DNA of 31,177 nt from a virus, in IMG/VR virus record IMGVR_UViG_3300028840_003407, positions 1 through 31,177 of that record. One strand, written 5' to 3'. Position 1 is the stretch's first letter. Each line of letters opens with the position of its first letter. Positions 1 to 6,895 of the stretch are shown here, piece by piece. The notes below the pieces were generated by a model. That model worked only from the letters and a program-made list of their open reading frames with translations. It did not search any database and had not been told where the DNA came from. The translations under genes were made by a program, and so were the position numbers.

Positions 1-47
1 ACAAGGGCTCTGGTCGAAAAACCGGCGGCAAGAAAGGCGGTTGCTGA
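1..47 (+). CDS. C-terminal end of an upstream phage protein (partial)
   Basis: Reading from base 3, an open frame runs to a TGA at 45-47 and gives a 14-residue tail rich in Lys and Gly ending in Cys (KGSGRKTGGKKGGC). The beginning lies outside the window, so the product cannot be named. In phages with this gene order the portal gene usually sits just upstream of the scaffold block, so a portal or connector protein is possible, but that rests on position alone. Its stop overlaps the start of the next gene (TGATG), which suggests translational coupling. Confidence 0.5.
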   Translation, partial: KGSGRKTGGKKGGC

Positions 48-829
48 TGGGACTGCTTAGGCGCATGACAAAGCCCGTCCGCAGAGCCATTCAGCGCCGG
101 GGCCGGAATTACACCTACGACTATCGCCAAAAGCCCGAGGATCTCGTGCCGGATGCGGCAGTGGACAAAGGCTTTGCGAGTCCGGAAGAAATCCATGAGC
201 GCAGCAAGCGGGATCCTCCGCGCCGGGAACCTCGCGTGCCCGACAACTATGATGCCGAAGCTGAGGCCATGCGTACCGATTACCGCGACGATCTAAGCCT
301 CGACGAGCTCGAGCAAAACGATATCGCGATGACACAGGACGCCATCAAGGACGCCAAGCGGTATGTATTCAACACCGCTGTAGCAGCCCAGGCCTTCGTA
401 GGCCGGTGCCTTGAAACCACTCTGAAGCGGTGCGGCTGTCCTGTTTTCCAGGGCGCCGACAAGGACATACTGCAGCGGCAAATGGACCAGAACAAGGTCC
501 AGGTAGAAAACAGAAGCAAGGCTCCTGCACCCGGATACGGATCGTTCTACAAGGGCGCTGACGCCTGGCGCAACGGCCTATATGTCTACAAGGCCGGGGA
601 GCTAGTAGCTTTCATTTCTGTGCCCATGGTCGATATCCAGGCCGGTCTGGCCATCGACGACAGAGATGTCGTGGCCATGCGCGAGTTTATGAAAGTCGCC
701 CGGGACGGACAGGCTTTCAAGCACGATCCCGGCGCAGCCGCTGTGCGCACAGCAAGTGAATTCGCCCAGGCCGGCGGAAAGCCGTTTGTCATTACCAACG
801 CAGTGGTCGACATGAAAGGATATAGATGA
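47..829 (+). CDS. Hypothetical phage protein, 260 aa, probably structural or head-associated
   Basis: I do not recognise the family. The ATG at 47 is preferred over the in-frame TTG at 41 because it overlaps the previous stop (TGATG) and follows a purine-rich GAAAGGCGG stretch. The first 25 residues are strongly basic (LLRRMTKPVRRAIQRRGR), the next 80 are charged and probably disordered, and the C-terminal two thirds look globular. That part includes a helical piece with three cysteines (RCLETTLKRCGCPVF) and a short beta-like stretch (NGLYVYKAGELVAFISVPM). No membrane segment or signal peptide is visible. It lies upstream of the capsid block and its stop overlaps the next start, so it is probably co-translated with its neighbours. 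A head-assembly or accessory virion role is an inference from position. Confidence 0.7.
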   Translation: MGLLRRMTKPVRRAIQRRGRNYTYDYRQKPEDLVPDAAVDKGFASPEEIHERSKRDPPRREPRVPDNYDAEAEAMRTDYRDDLSLDELEQNDIAMTQDAIKDAKRYVFNTAVAAQAFVGRCLETTLKRCGCPVFQGADKDILQRQMDQNKVQVENRSKAPAPGYGSFYKGADAWRNGLYVYKAGELVAFISVPMVDIQAGLAIDDRDVVAMREFMKVARDGQAFKHDPGAAAVRTASEFAQAGGKPFVITNAVVDMKGYR

Positions 830-1089
830 TGCTGAGTATCCCGCTCGACGCAAAGCGCGCTGCTCAGCTGTACAGGGCCATGCACCACCTGAAGCAACCG
901 GACAATCCTTGTTTCGCCGTGTACGTCTGGCTCATCGAGCAGCTCAGCTCTTTGGACAGCGAGAACCGTGGCGAAATGGATGATACCACCTACAAGTGGC
1001 GGCAGGGCGCCGCCCAGGCCATATCGCAAATGTTGGATCATATTAACAAAGCAAGGGACGAGGTTCTCCGACTCGAGGGGAGAGCCTGA
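826..1089 (+). CDS. Small hypothetical phage protein, 87 aa
   Basis: A small, mostly helical protein with no family I recognise. Two adjacent ATG codons (826 and 829) are possible starts. The first overlaps the preceding TGA as ATGA and lies 5 bases after AAAGGA (815-820); the second has 8-base spacing. Residues 7-45 look like paired helices (DAKRAAQLYRAMHHLKQPDN, then FAVYVWLIEQLSSL). The C-terminus is another charged helix ending in RLEGRA. There is no signal peptide or clear membrane segment. Its tight coupling to the upstream gene points to a shared operon, and no function can be inferred beyond that. Confidence 0.65.
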   Translation: MMLSIPLDAKRAAQLYRAMHHLKQPDNPCFAVYVWLIEQLSSLDSENRGEMDDTTYKWRQGAAQAISQMLDHINKARDEVLRLEGRA

Positions 1090-1110
1090 TGCCCGACGGA
1101 GGAATTCAAC

Positions 1111-4100
1111 ATGAGTAAGAAGCTGATTTCATTTCTTTTCGCACTCTTCATGCTGATTGCCTTTGCCACCCCGGTGGATGCCGCGAGGTACGAGAACATC
1201 ACGGTAGGCAATCTGATCGTAGAGAAGTCTGCGAGGATAGATGGATTGCTCGAAGCAGTCGCCAACACGACCGGCAATGTCTGGTATGTCGACTCTGGAT
1301 CCGGAGTTAACGCTGTTGGCGCTGCCGGCAAGAGCAAAGACCGACCGTTCGACACGCTGGACTACGCGATCGGTCGATGTATTGACAACCACAACGACTA
1401 TATCATCGTCATGGCCGGGCACGCCGAGAACCTGGCGGCCGCCGATGCGGTTGATGTAGATGTGGCCGGCGTTACTATCCTCGGCCTGGGCGACGGCCAA
1501 GACCGGCCTACATTCACCTATACAGGCACTGGCGGAGAGTTCGTGATCGGCGCTGCGAACGTGCGCATCGCGAATCTCGTCTTTGTGGCAGGCGTCTCCA
1601 ATGTCACTATGGGTATCAGCGTAGAGGCTGCAGGCGATAACTTCACAATGGAATACTGCGAGGTTACCGAGCCGGGCACAGCGACCTACGATTTTGCCGA
1701 TATTATCGATCTCGCCTCCGGCGCGGACGATATCACCATCAACGGGATGCTGGTCAGGCAGCTCGGCGTTACTGCCGGCGATCTGGACCATTTTCTTGAG
1801 ATGGGCACCGGTGTGAACAACCGTGTGCGCGTGCTTAACTCCTTGATCGAGGGCGAGTTTCTTGTCTCCGCGATCTGGTCAGACAAGGCGGACACAGAGG
1901 TATTGATTGACAACTGCATCATCACCAATGCCACTAACGCACAGCACGCCATCGAGTTTACCAGCACGGCGCGCGGAACCATTCGCAACACGCTCGTGCG
2001 TACGGATGCTCAGGGCACGGCCTGTAATCCCGGCAGCTTAACCATGCACAATGTCTTCTGGGACGATAACGACGTAGCCGACTCGGTTGCCATACCCGTG
2101 GTTGCCGGCGGTGAAGCCACCCAGGCCCTTATTGATGTGAGCCTGGATCATCTCATGGCTTTGGACGGCGCAACTTCGGTGTATCCCGAGCAGGCGGCGA
2201 ACGACTCTACTATCTGCAAACTGATGGCCGACGACGACCCGGCTAACTGCAACACCTACAACAACGCCACGGACTCCCTAGAGGCACTCGGCGTAAAGCA
2301 AGGGGCCAATAACAACAACAACGAGTTCGCCTCGACCGCTGTCCTTGAGAACGTCGACGGCTCCATGCTGGAGCGCCTGGAGGGGCTCAAAGTACAAAGC
2401 GACGATATTCTCGCCGGCTTGCGCATGGCGGGAGTCAGCATCGGCAATGTCTACTATGTGGATAACGCCACCGGCGATTCAGCAGATAACGGCACTACCT
2501 GGGCGCTTGCCGAGGATACGATCGTCAACGGTTACAATAACACTACCGATGACAAAGGGGATATCGTCTTTGTAGCCCCGGATCACGAGGAAACCTTAGG
2601 CGACGCTCAGATCGCGCTGGATGAAGCAGGGGTCAGGATCATTGGCTTGGGCGATGGAGAACAGGTGCCCATGATCACAATGACCAATGCAAATTCGTCC
2701 ATCGATGTGACCGCCACCGATGTGACCCTGGAGAACATTCACATCTATCACACCACGGCCGATGCGGCCATAATGATCGATGTGGACGCAAGCGGCTTTG
2801 TGCTCAAGGACTGTAAGGTCACCGGCTCTGGCGCAGGCCATGTGATCGGCCTGGACCTGGCTACTACCCTCAGCGACGTAACCGTGCAGGGCAACTATGT
2901 CTATGTGACGGATACAGACGGTGACGCCTTTATCAATGCCACGGCCGGCGCAGAAACCCACTTGGTTATCCGGGACAACGATATATCCGGCGACTACGAT
3001 CTGGCCACGATCTATTCCGACCAGATCAACATTGATGCGCTCATCATGGACAACGTTATCCGCAATGTCCAGACCGGTATTCACGCCATAGAGCTTTCGG
3101 CAGCCACTACCGGGGATCTGGTCGGCAACCGGCTCTACACGGACGCCTATGCCACCACGCTGGATCCGGGCAGCATGATGTGCTTTGAAAACTATGCCGT
3201 GGACGTAGTCGATGAAGGCGCGTACCTCATCCCGAACATGGGCGACCATGACGGCAATTACCTTGGTGTGAACAGCGCCAACAACGATGCAGGCACGGCT
3301 ACTGTGGTAGAGAACAATGACGGCTCCGTGCTTGAGCGCTTAGAGCACCTGCAAGCGCTGTCCGACGATATTCTGGCAGGGCTGCGAATGGCCGGCCACG
3401 ATATCGGCAATGTTTACTACGTCGATGATGCTACCGGCGACAACTCTGATGCAGGCACCTCCTGGGCGCTTGCAGAGGCCGATATTGCCAACGGCTACAA
3501 CAACACGACCGATGATAAGGGTGACATCGTTTTCGTCGCGCCCGACCACGAAGAGACCCTTGGCGATGCACAAATAGCTCTGGATGAAGCGGGTGTAATG
3601 ATCATTGGACTTGGCAGCAACGAGCAAATGCCGATGATCACCATGAGCAACGCGAACTCGTCCCTGGACGTAACTGCAACCGATGTCACCATCGAGAATA
3701 TCCACTTTTACAGCACTACCGCTGACAGCACGATCGCGATCGATGTCGATGCCAGCGGGTTCACGCTGCGTGGATGCAGGTTCACCGAGAGCGGCGCAGG
3801 CCATGTCCGCGTACTGGATGTAGCTACTGCGCTCACGGATATCACCATTGAGGACAACTTCAGCTATTCCACCGATACTGATGGCGTAGCTTTTTGGGAG
3901 GGCGACGCCGGCGCGCAGACCAATGTCGTGATCCGGGGCAACCGCTTGTGGGGAGACTACGACAATGCGGTTATCTGGAGCGATGACGCAGATGTCAATA
4001 TCCTGATCGAGGATAACATCATCCGCAATGTCAATACGGGCGTACACGCCGTAGAGTTCACTGGGGCGGCAACCGGCTATATCCACGGCAATCAGCTCGC

Positions 4101-4596
4101 CGCCGATACGGCCGGTTCCATCCTGGATCCGGGCTCCTGCATGGTCTATGACAACGAGATTATGCTCACCGGTACCCTGGACGCCAATGATCGCGGCATG
4201 ATGGTCGACAAATGGTATTACTGCAACAAGACCTTCGAGCTGGACGCTACAGCGACCTATGACGCATTGTTTACAGTCACTGGTACCGTCGAGATGAAGG
4301 TCTTCGGCCTTGTGACTGAAACCCTCACGGCCCACGGCGACACTGTTTCCATCGGCCCCTCCGACGATCCTGCCCTAATGATCGCAGCGACCGCCGGTAG
4401 CGCGCCAATGACTAACGGGGATGCATGGACCAGCGTCTCGCCGGCAAAGGGCGAGCCGAGCCTGGCTACATCGTTTATAGTGAACACCGATACTGTCGGC
4501 ATCACGCAGTCAGGCGCCAACCTGGCAGATGGCACGGTCGTCATTCATGTGTATTGGCGGCCCCTTAGCAACGGGGCTCTTGTAGTACCGCTGTAA
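1111..4596 (+). CDS. Secreted right-handed beta-helix protein with three large repeats
   Basis: This 1161-residue protein begins with a Sec-type signal peptide: two lysines, a hydrophobic run (LISFLFALFMLIAFA) and a likely cleavage after VDA near residue 24. GGAGG about 9 bases upstream supports the ATG at 1111. The body is rich in short Asp/Asn/Thr/Val/Ile strands typical of pectate-lyase-like parallel beta-helices. Three copies of a module start with GNVWYVD or GNVYYVD at about bases 1273, 2443 and 3406. Copies 2 and 3 are 963 bases apart and are each preceded by a helical SDDILAGLRMAG segment that could help oligomerisation. The last 130 residues form a different beta-rich domain. Beta-helices of this kind bind or cut polysaccharide in phage tailspikes and host-surface enzymes, but no catalytic residues can be assigned. 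A signal peptide is unusual for a virion protein, so it may instead be exported to the host envelope. Confidence 0.8.
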   Translation: MSKKLISFLFALFMLIAFATPVDAARYENITVGNLIVEKSARIDGLLEAVANTTGNVWYVDSGSGVNAVGAAGKSKDRPFDTLDYAIGRCIDNHNDYIIVMAGHAENLAAADAVDVDVAGVTILGLGDGQDRPTFTYTGTGGEFVIGAANVRIANLVFVAGVSNVTMGISVEAAGDNFTMEYCEVTEPGTATYDFADIIDLASGADDITINGMLVRQLGVTAGDLDHFLEMGTGVNNRVRVLNSLIEGEFLVSAIWSDKADTEVLIDNCIITNATNAQHAIEFTSTARGTIRNTLVRTDAQGTACNPGSLTMHNVFWDDNDVADSVAIPVVAGGEATQALIDVSLDHLMALDGATSVYPEQAANDSTICKLMADDDPANCNTYNNATDSLEALGVKQGANNNNNEFASTAVLENVDGSMLERLEGLKVQSDDILAGLRMAGVSIGNVYYVDNATGDSADNGTTWALAEDTIVNGYNNTTDDKGDIVFVAPDHEETLGDAQIALDEAGVRIIGLGDGEQVPMITMTNANSSIDVTATDVTLENIHIYHTTADAAIMIDVDASGFVLKDCKVTGSGAGHVIGLDLATTLSDVTVQGNYVYVTDTDGDAFINATAGAETHLVIRDNDISGDYDLATIYSDQINIDALIMDNVIRNVQTGIHAIELSAATTGDLVGNRLYTDAYATTLDPGSMMCFENYAVDVVDEGAYLIPNMGDHDGNYLGVNSANNDAGTATVVENNDGSVLERLEHLQALSDDILAGLRMAGHDIGNVYYVDDATGDNSDAGTSWALAEADIANGYNNTTDDKGDIVFVAPDHEETLGDAQIALDEAGVMIIGLGSNEQMPMITMSNANSSLDVTATDVTIENIHFYSTTADSTIAIDVDASGFTLRGCRFTESGAGHVRVLDVATALTDITIEDNFSYSTDTDGVAFWEGDAGAQTNVVIRGNRLWGDYDNAVIWSDDADVNILIEDNIIRNVNTGVHAVEFTGAATGYIHGNQLAADTAGSILDPGSCMVYDNEIMLTGTLDANDRGMMVDKWYYCNKTFELDATATYDALFTVTGTVEMKVFGLVTETLTAHGDTVSIGPSDDPALMIAATAGSAPMTNGDAWTSVSPAKGEPSLATSFIVNTDTVGITQSGANLADGTVVIHVYWRPLSNGALVVPL

Positions 4597-4678
4597 TACA
4601 GCCCATACAGGGCGGGAGAGAGACTGCCTTTGGGACAACCCGGGGGTCAGCGACGGCCCCCGGGGAAAGGCTGGCAAC
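4594..4678 (+). promoter_or_regulatory. Intercistronic GC hairpin without T-tract
   Basis: The spacer before the next gene holds a perfect 8-bp stem: CCCGGGGG at 4639-4646 pairs with CCCCCGGG at 4657-4664 around a 10-base loop. No run of T follows, so it does not look like a factor-independent terminator. It sits immediately upstream of the GGAAAGG ribosome site (4664-4670) of the GTG-start gene at 4679, and its 3' arm touches that site. It could modulate translation of that gene or protect or process the transcript. Confidence 0.5.
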
Positions 4679-5050
4679 GTGCTTAAAGTTGAATTCAGGC
4701 AGAACGTTTCGGATTTCGGGTATGTTGTCTGGGTCTACTATGAGAACCCGGACGGATCCATGAATGTCGTAAAGGACCTGAAAACCTGGGAGGCAGAACG
4801 CATCCAGCCCGGCGCTATGGTTGACCCGAGCTTTACCGCTTTTACCACCCGGGGAGACGGGAATTTCATCCAGGCATTCGTAGATGCGGCCTATGAGCTC
4901 GGGATACGCCCCTCCGGCGAGCCCGTATTGAAAAACGAGCTCACGGCAACAAAAGCGCATCTAACGGATCTGAGGGCATTGCTGTTCACCTCAACTATTA
5001 AGCGGGAAGCATCTCCCATGGCGCGGGCTGCTTCTGTCGATGAGATATGA
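4679..5050 (+). CDS. Hypothetical phage protein, 123 aa
   Basis: The frame opens with GTG at 4679, 8 bases after GGAAAGG, and reads MLKVEFRQNVSDFGYVVWVYYENP. The first 40 residues look like paired beta strands. The middle (GDGNFIQAFVDAAYELGIRPSG) looks helical, and the C-terminal part (LTATKAHLTDLRALLF) is a helix like those in small phage proteins of the capsid region. I know of no defined function. It lacks membrane segments and a signal peptide. Its stop overlaps the ATG of a 32-residue ORF (ATGA at 5047), so the cluster 4679-5440 is probably translated as a unit. Confidence 0.7.
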   Translation: MLKVEFRQNVSDFGYVVWVYYENPDGSMNVVKDLKTWEAERIQPGAMVDPSFTAFTTRGDGNFIQAFVDAAYELGIRPSGEPVLKNELTATKAHLTDLRALLFTSTIKREASPMARAASVDEI

Positions 5051-5145
5051 GCGAACCAACCATCAAAGACGTAATCAAGGCCATCATCAGGGGCCTTAGG
5101 CAGATGCAAAAGGCTCTGGAGGAATTGCTGCATGAGACAAGTTAA
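5047..5145 (+). CDS. Very small ORF, 32 aa, overlapping both neighbours
   Basis: An ATG at 5047 overlaps the preceding TGA (ATGA) and opens 32 codons ending in TAA at 5143-5145, overlapping the next gene start at 5132 by 14 bases. The peptide reads MSEPTIKDVIKAIIRGLRQM followed by QKALEELLHETS. It would be a single amphipathic helix with alternating hydrophobic and basic faces, plausible for a small partner protein. Without it there would be an 81-base hole in an otherwise fully packed cluster, which supports it being real. It could also be only a relay that carries ribosomes to the downstream gene, whose own GGAGG lies inside it. Confidence 0.5.
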   Translation: MSEPTIKDVIKAIIRGLRQMQKALEELLHETS

Positions 5146-5440
5146 CGACAGAATCACGGCATTTGACCGGAAATACGAGATAAAGTCGGGCCATGGCCCG
5201 AAAAGCGTTATCAACCTACAGACCGGAACCATCACCCAGGCCGGCGAGAACGGCTGCCAGGTAGAAGATCTTCTCGCAGTCTGTATTGACCGGCTCGAAA
5301 CGTTCCAGGGCGGCCCCACCCCGTGCAAGGAGAACGCAGCGGCCATCAAGGCCCTGAAGGCCGCTATGCAGCAGCTGGGCAAAAGGACCGCTCGGCGAAA
5401 GGAGCAGGGCGTAGAGGGTACTTTCATCGCCCACGAATAG
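5132..5440 (+). CDS. Putative Acb2/Tad1-family (DUF7681-like) protein, candidate cyclic-nucleotide sponge
   Basis: The 102-residue protein starts at ATG 5132, 9 bases after GGAGG (5118-5122). Its N-terminal third is a short beta-rich segment (SVINLQTGTITQAGENG). Residues about 45-97 carry the pattern I associate with the Acb2/Tad1 helical-hairpin family: VEDLLAVCIDRLETFQ, then GGPTPCKENAAAIKAL, then AAMQQLGKRTARRKEQGVEGT. Common phage relatives read FQ-x-GPF-x-CRENA-x-A and end RT-x-x-R-x-x-x-GVEGT. Characterised Acb2 and Tad1 proteins bind cyclic nucleotide signals and block CBASS or Thoeris defence. Whether this branch with the extra N-terminal strand region binds such ligands is unknown, and many relatives are annotated only as small hypothetical proteins. 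Sitting between virion genes would make it a late-expressed protein, which is odd for an anti-defence factor that must act early. Confidence 0.6.
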   Translation: MRQVNDRITAFDRKYEIKSGHGPKSVINLQTGTITQAGENGCQVEDLLAVCIDRLETFQGGPTPCKENAAAIKALKAAMQQLGKRTARRKEQGVEGTFIAHE

Positions 5441-5514
5441 GAGAACATACACAACCGCTTCCTGACGCGCTAACGCCCCTCAGAGAAGCGAAGCCAAACG
5501 CGCTTACACTAAGC

Positions 5515-5537
5515 CCCTTTGGAATCAAAAGGGTTTT
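5515..5537 (+). terminator. Possible factor-independent terminator
   Basis: CCCTTT at 5515-5520 pairs perfectly with AAAGGG at 5528-5533 around the 7-base loop GGAATCA, followed by TTTT at 5534-5537. With one mismatch the stem can extend outward by up to three more pairs. Stem GC content is modest and the T-tract is short, so termination would be partial at best. Confidence 0.3.
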
Positions 5538-5567
5538 CGAATCCCGTGCTTGCTACACGGCTCGATT

Positions 5568-5596
5568 GCCCAGAGAGATTCCAGACGGGCTTTTTT
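5568..5596 (+). terminator. Possible terminator with T6 tract before the scaffold gene
   Basis: GCCC at 5568-5571 can pair with GGGC at 5587-5590, directly followed by six T (5591-5596). The stem is only four pairs with a 15-base loop, which is weak for a terminator. The upstream CCGTG/CACGG hairpin at 5544-5560 may stack on it or compete with it. It is listed because the T run follows a GC arm at a plausible transcription boundary. Confidence 0.3.
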
Positions 5597-5706
5597 CATA
5601 AGGGCCGGCAGCGAACACCCCGCAAGGACTCGCCCGGCAAAAGGACGCTATGGCGTCCAAACGATCAAACGGGAACACCGCAAAAGCGGCTCCCAAGGAG
5701 GCAATC

Positions 5707-6792
5707 ATGTTGGAACCACAGATTCCAGAACAGGTCCGGGCTGGTGCCGAGCACGCCGAGCAGCTCATTGCCGAACAGAAGGCCGCCGAAGCCGGCGAGA
5801 CCCCTTCTGCCGGCGATAAGCCGGCGGAACAACCGGCAGACCAAGACGCGGACCAAAACCCGAAACCGGAAGACGCTGCACCCACTGTGGAATCGCTCAC
5901 CAAAAAGGTGGAGGAGCTCACCCACAGTTTGTCAGTGCTCCAGGGCAAGTACAATGCGGAGGTAAAGGCTCTTGGCGACGATCCGAATCTTCTCAACACC
6001 TTAAAGGCTGACAAGAGACGGTTAGATCGCCAAGTCACGGATCTACAAAGAATCGTCAATGATCAACAAGCACAGTTGGCGAGGCTGTCTTCGAAGGACT
6101 CGCAGCCCCCCGAGGATCCAGACAATGAACCGGCTGTTCCCGACATAGATCTGAAGCTGGACAAGGAAGACCTTGATCACCTGCGCAACGAAGGGATTGA
6201 AGGAAAAACACTCGATATCTTCAAGAAGCTCGTGGCCCAGGGCGCGGATCAGATAGTCAATACGCGATATGGCAAGGTGTCCGACGAGGTCAAGGACATC
6301 CGTCAAGCCCAGGCGCTGACGGCAGAGCAGCAGTTCTTCAGCGATCTTACGGACGCAGTGAGCAACTGGCGCGCCATCAATGGCACGCCCGAGCAACCCA
6401 ACGAGGACTGGCTCGAATGGCTCGACGGCAAAGCTCCGTATCAGCGGCGCACCCGTGCAGAAGTATTGCACCAAGCACAGGACGCCCTCGATGTACAAAC
6501 CTGTATCGACATCTTCAAGGACTACATCGCAGAGAAAGGCACAGCAAACCCCGAGCCAAAAGAACCGCAGCCGGACCCCGCATTAAAAATAGAACCGGAA
6601 AAGCTATTGGAACCAAAGGGCGCTCCCGCCGGCGATTCGCCGGTACCTGAGGGCCCTAGGTTTACCATGGCTGATTACAAAAAGCACAACGACGAGTACA
6701 CGAAGGGTCTCTGGCGAGGGCGCGAAGAAGAATGGAAGCAGATCAACGCTGCCATGGAGAAAGCCTTTGCCGAGGGCCGCATGACAAAATGA
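5707..6792 (+). CDS. Putative capsid scaffolding protein, 361 aa
   Basis: Scaffolding proteins guide assembly of the major capsid protein into a procapsid and then leave or are degraded. The assignment rests on position directly before the capsid gene and on composition: very acidic and Ala/Pro/Glu/Gln-rich ends, a long heptad-like coiled coil (about residues 61-132, starting VESLTKKVEELTHSLSVLQ), and a basic helical C-terminus (YKKHNDEYTKGLWRGREEEW) of the kind that contacts the coat protein. I chose the ATG at 5707 because AAGGAGG (5695-5701) lies 5 bases upstream. An in-frame ATG at 5650 would add 19 residues but has no ribosome site. No protease signature is visible, so a fused prohead protease is unlikely. 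Confidence 0.75.
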   Translation: MLEPQIPEQVRAGAEHAEQLIAEQKAAEAGETPSAGDKPAEQPADQDADQNPKPEDAAPTVESLTKKVEELTHSLSVLQGKYNAEVKALGDDPNLLNTLKADKRRLDRQVTDLQRIVNDQQAQLARLSSKDSQPPEDPDNEPAVPDIDLKLDKEDLDHLRNEGIEGKTLDIFKKLVAQGADQIVNTRYGKVSDEVKDIRQAQALTAEQQFFSDLTDAVSNWRAINGTPEQPNEDWLEWLDGKAPYQRRTRAEVLHQAQDALDVQTCIDIFKDYIAEKGTANPEPKEPQPDPALKIEPEKLLEPKGAPAGDSPVPEGPRFTMADYKKHNDEYTKGLWRGREEEWKQINAAMEKAFAEGRMTK

Positions 6793-6797
6793 ACCTT

Positions 6798-6848
6798 CCT
6801 GGCCTGACGAGCGTTAAGCGGAGGGGACCGACATCCCCTCCGGCCAGG
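6798..6848 (+). promoter_or_regulatory. Nested double-stem RNA structure upstream of the capsid gene
   Basis: An outer 7-bp stem, CCTGGCC (6798-6804) with GGCCAGG (6842-6848), encloses an inner 7-bp stem, GGAGGGG (6820-6826) with CCCCTCC (6835-6841), capped by an 8-base loop. On the 3' side the two stems abut with no gap; on the 5' side 15 unpaired bases (6805-6819) bulge out. No T-tract follows. The inner 5' arm contains GGAGG, so the fold would hide a decoy ribosome site. The real site of the capsid gene begins 33 bases downstream. It could be an RNase-resistant or processing element, or a binding site for a translational regulator. Confidence 0.55.
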
Positions 6849-6881
6849 ATAGTACCGTGTCGGCGGGAAACAGCTATATAT

Positions 6882-6887
6882 AGGAGA
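6882..6887 (+). promoter_or_regulatory. Ribosome-binding site that decides the capsid start
   Basis: AGGAGA lies 2 bases before ATG 6890 but 8 bases before ATG 6896. The next gene uses AGGAGA (7845-7850) 7 bases before its ATG at 7858, and both then continue ATG GCT. The shared layout favours ATG 6896 as the true start of the capsid protein. Confidence 0.65.
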
Positions 6888-6895
6888 CCATGATT

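Larger units (their letters stand above)
5441..5706 (+). other. Gene-free spacer with three hairpins between the small-gene cluster and the scaffold gene
   Basis: At 266 bases this is the longest stretch without a supported gene. It contains a 6-bp stem followed by TTTT (5515-5537), a CCGTG/CACGG stem with a 7-base loop (5544-5560), and a weak GCCC/GGGC stem followed by six T (5568-5596). A tRNA T-loop-like string, TTCGAATCCC, lies at 5536-5545, but no acceptor or D-arm pairing can be built around it. Short open frames across it have no ribosome site or convincing protein sequence. It is the best place in the window for a transcription boundary before the capsid genes. Confidence 0.5.

Noticed and set aside
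4594-4617. A T7-like phage promoter beginning TAATAC after the beta-helix gene
   Set aside because: Only the first six bases and a GGG match, the spacing is one base short, TAA is the stop codon of the gene, and no second copy is found in other spacers.
5455-5556. A tRNA gene around TTCGAATCCC (5536-5545)
   Set aside because: No 7-bp acceptor partner for the bases after the T-loop exists upstream, the T-stem has a mismatch beside the loop, and the proposed anticodon stem does not close properly. Kept only as a possible relic or attachment core.
5650-5706. Upstream start for the scaffold protein at ATG 5650
   Set aside because: No ribosome site precedes it, and the extension contains the AAGGAGG that serves ATG 5707.
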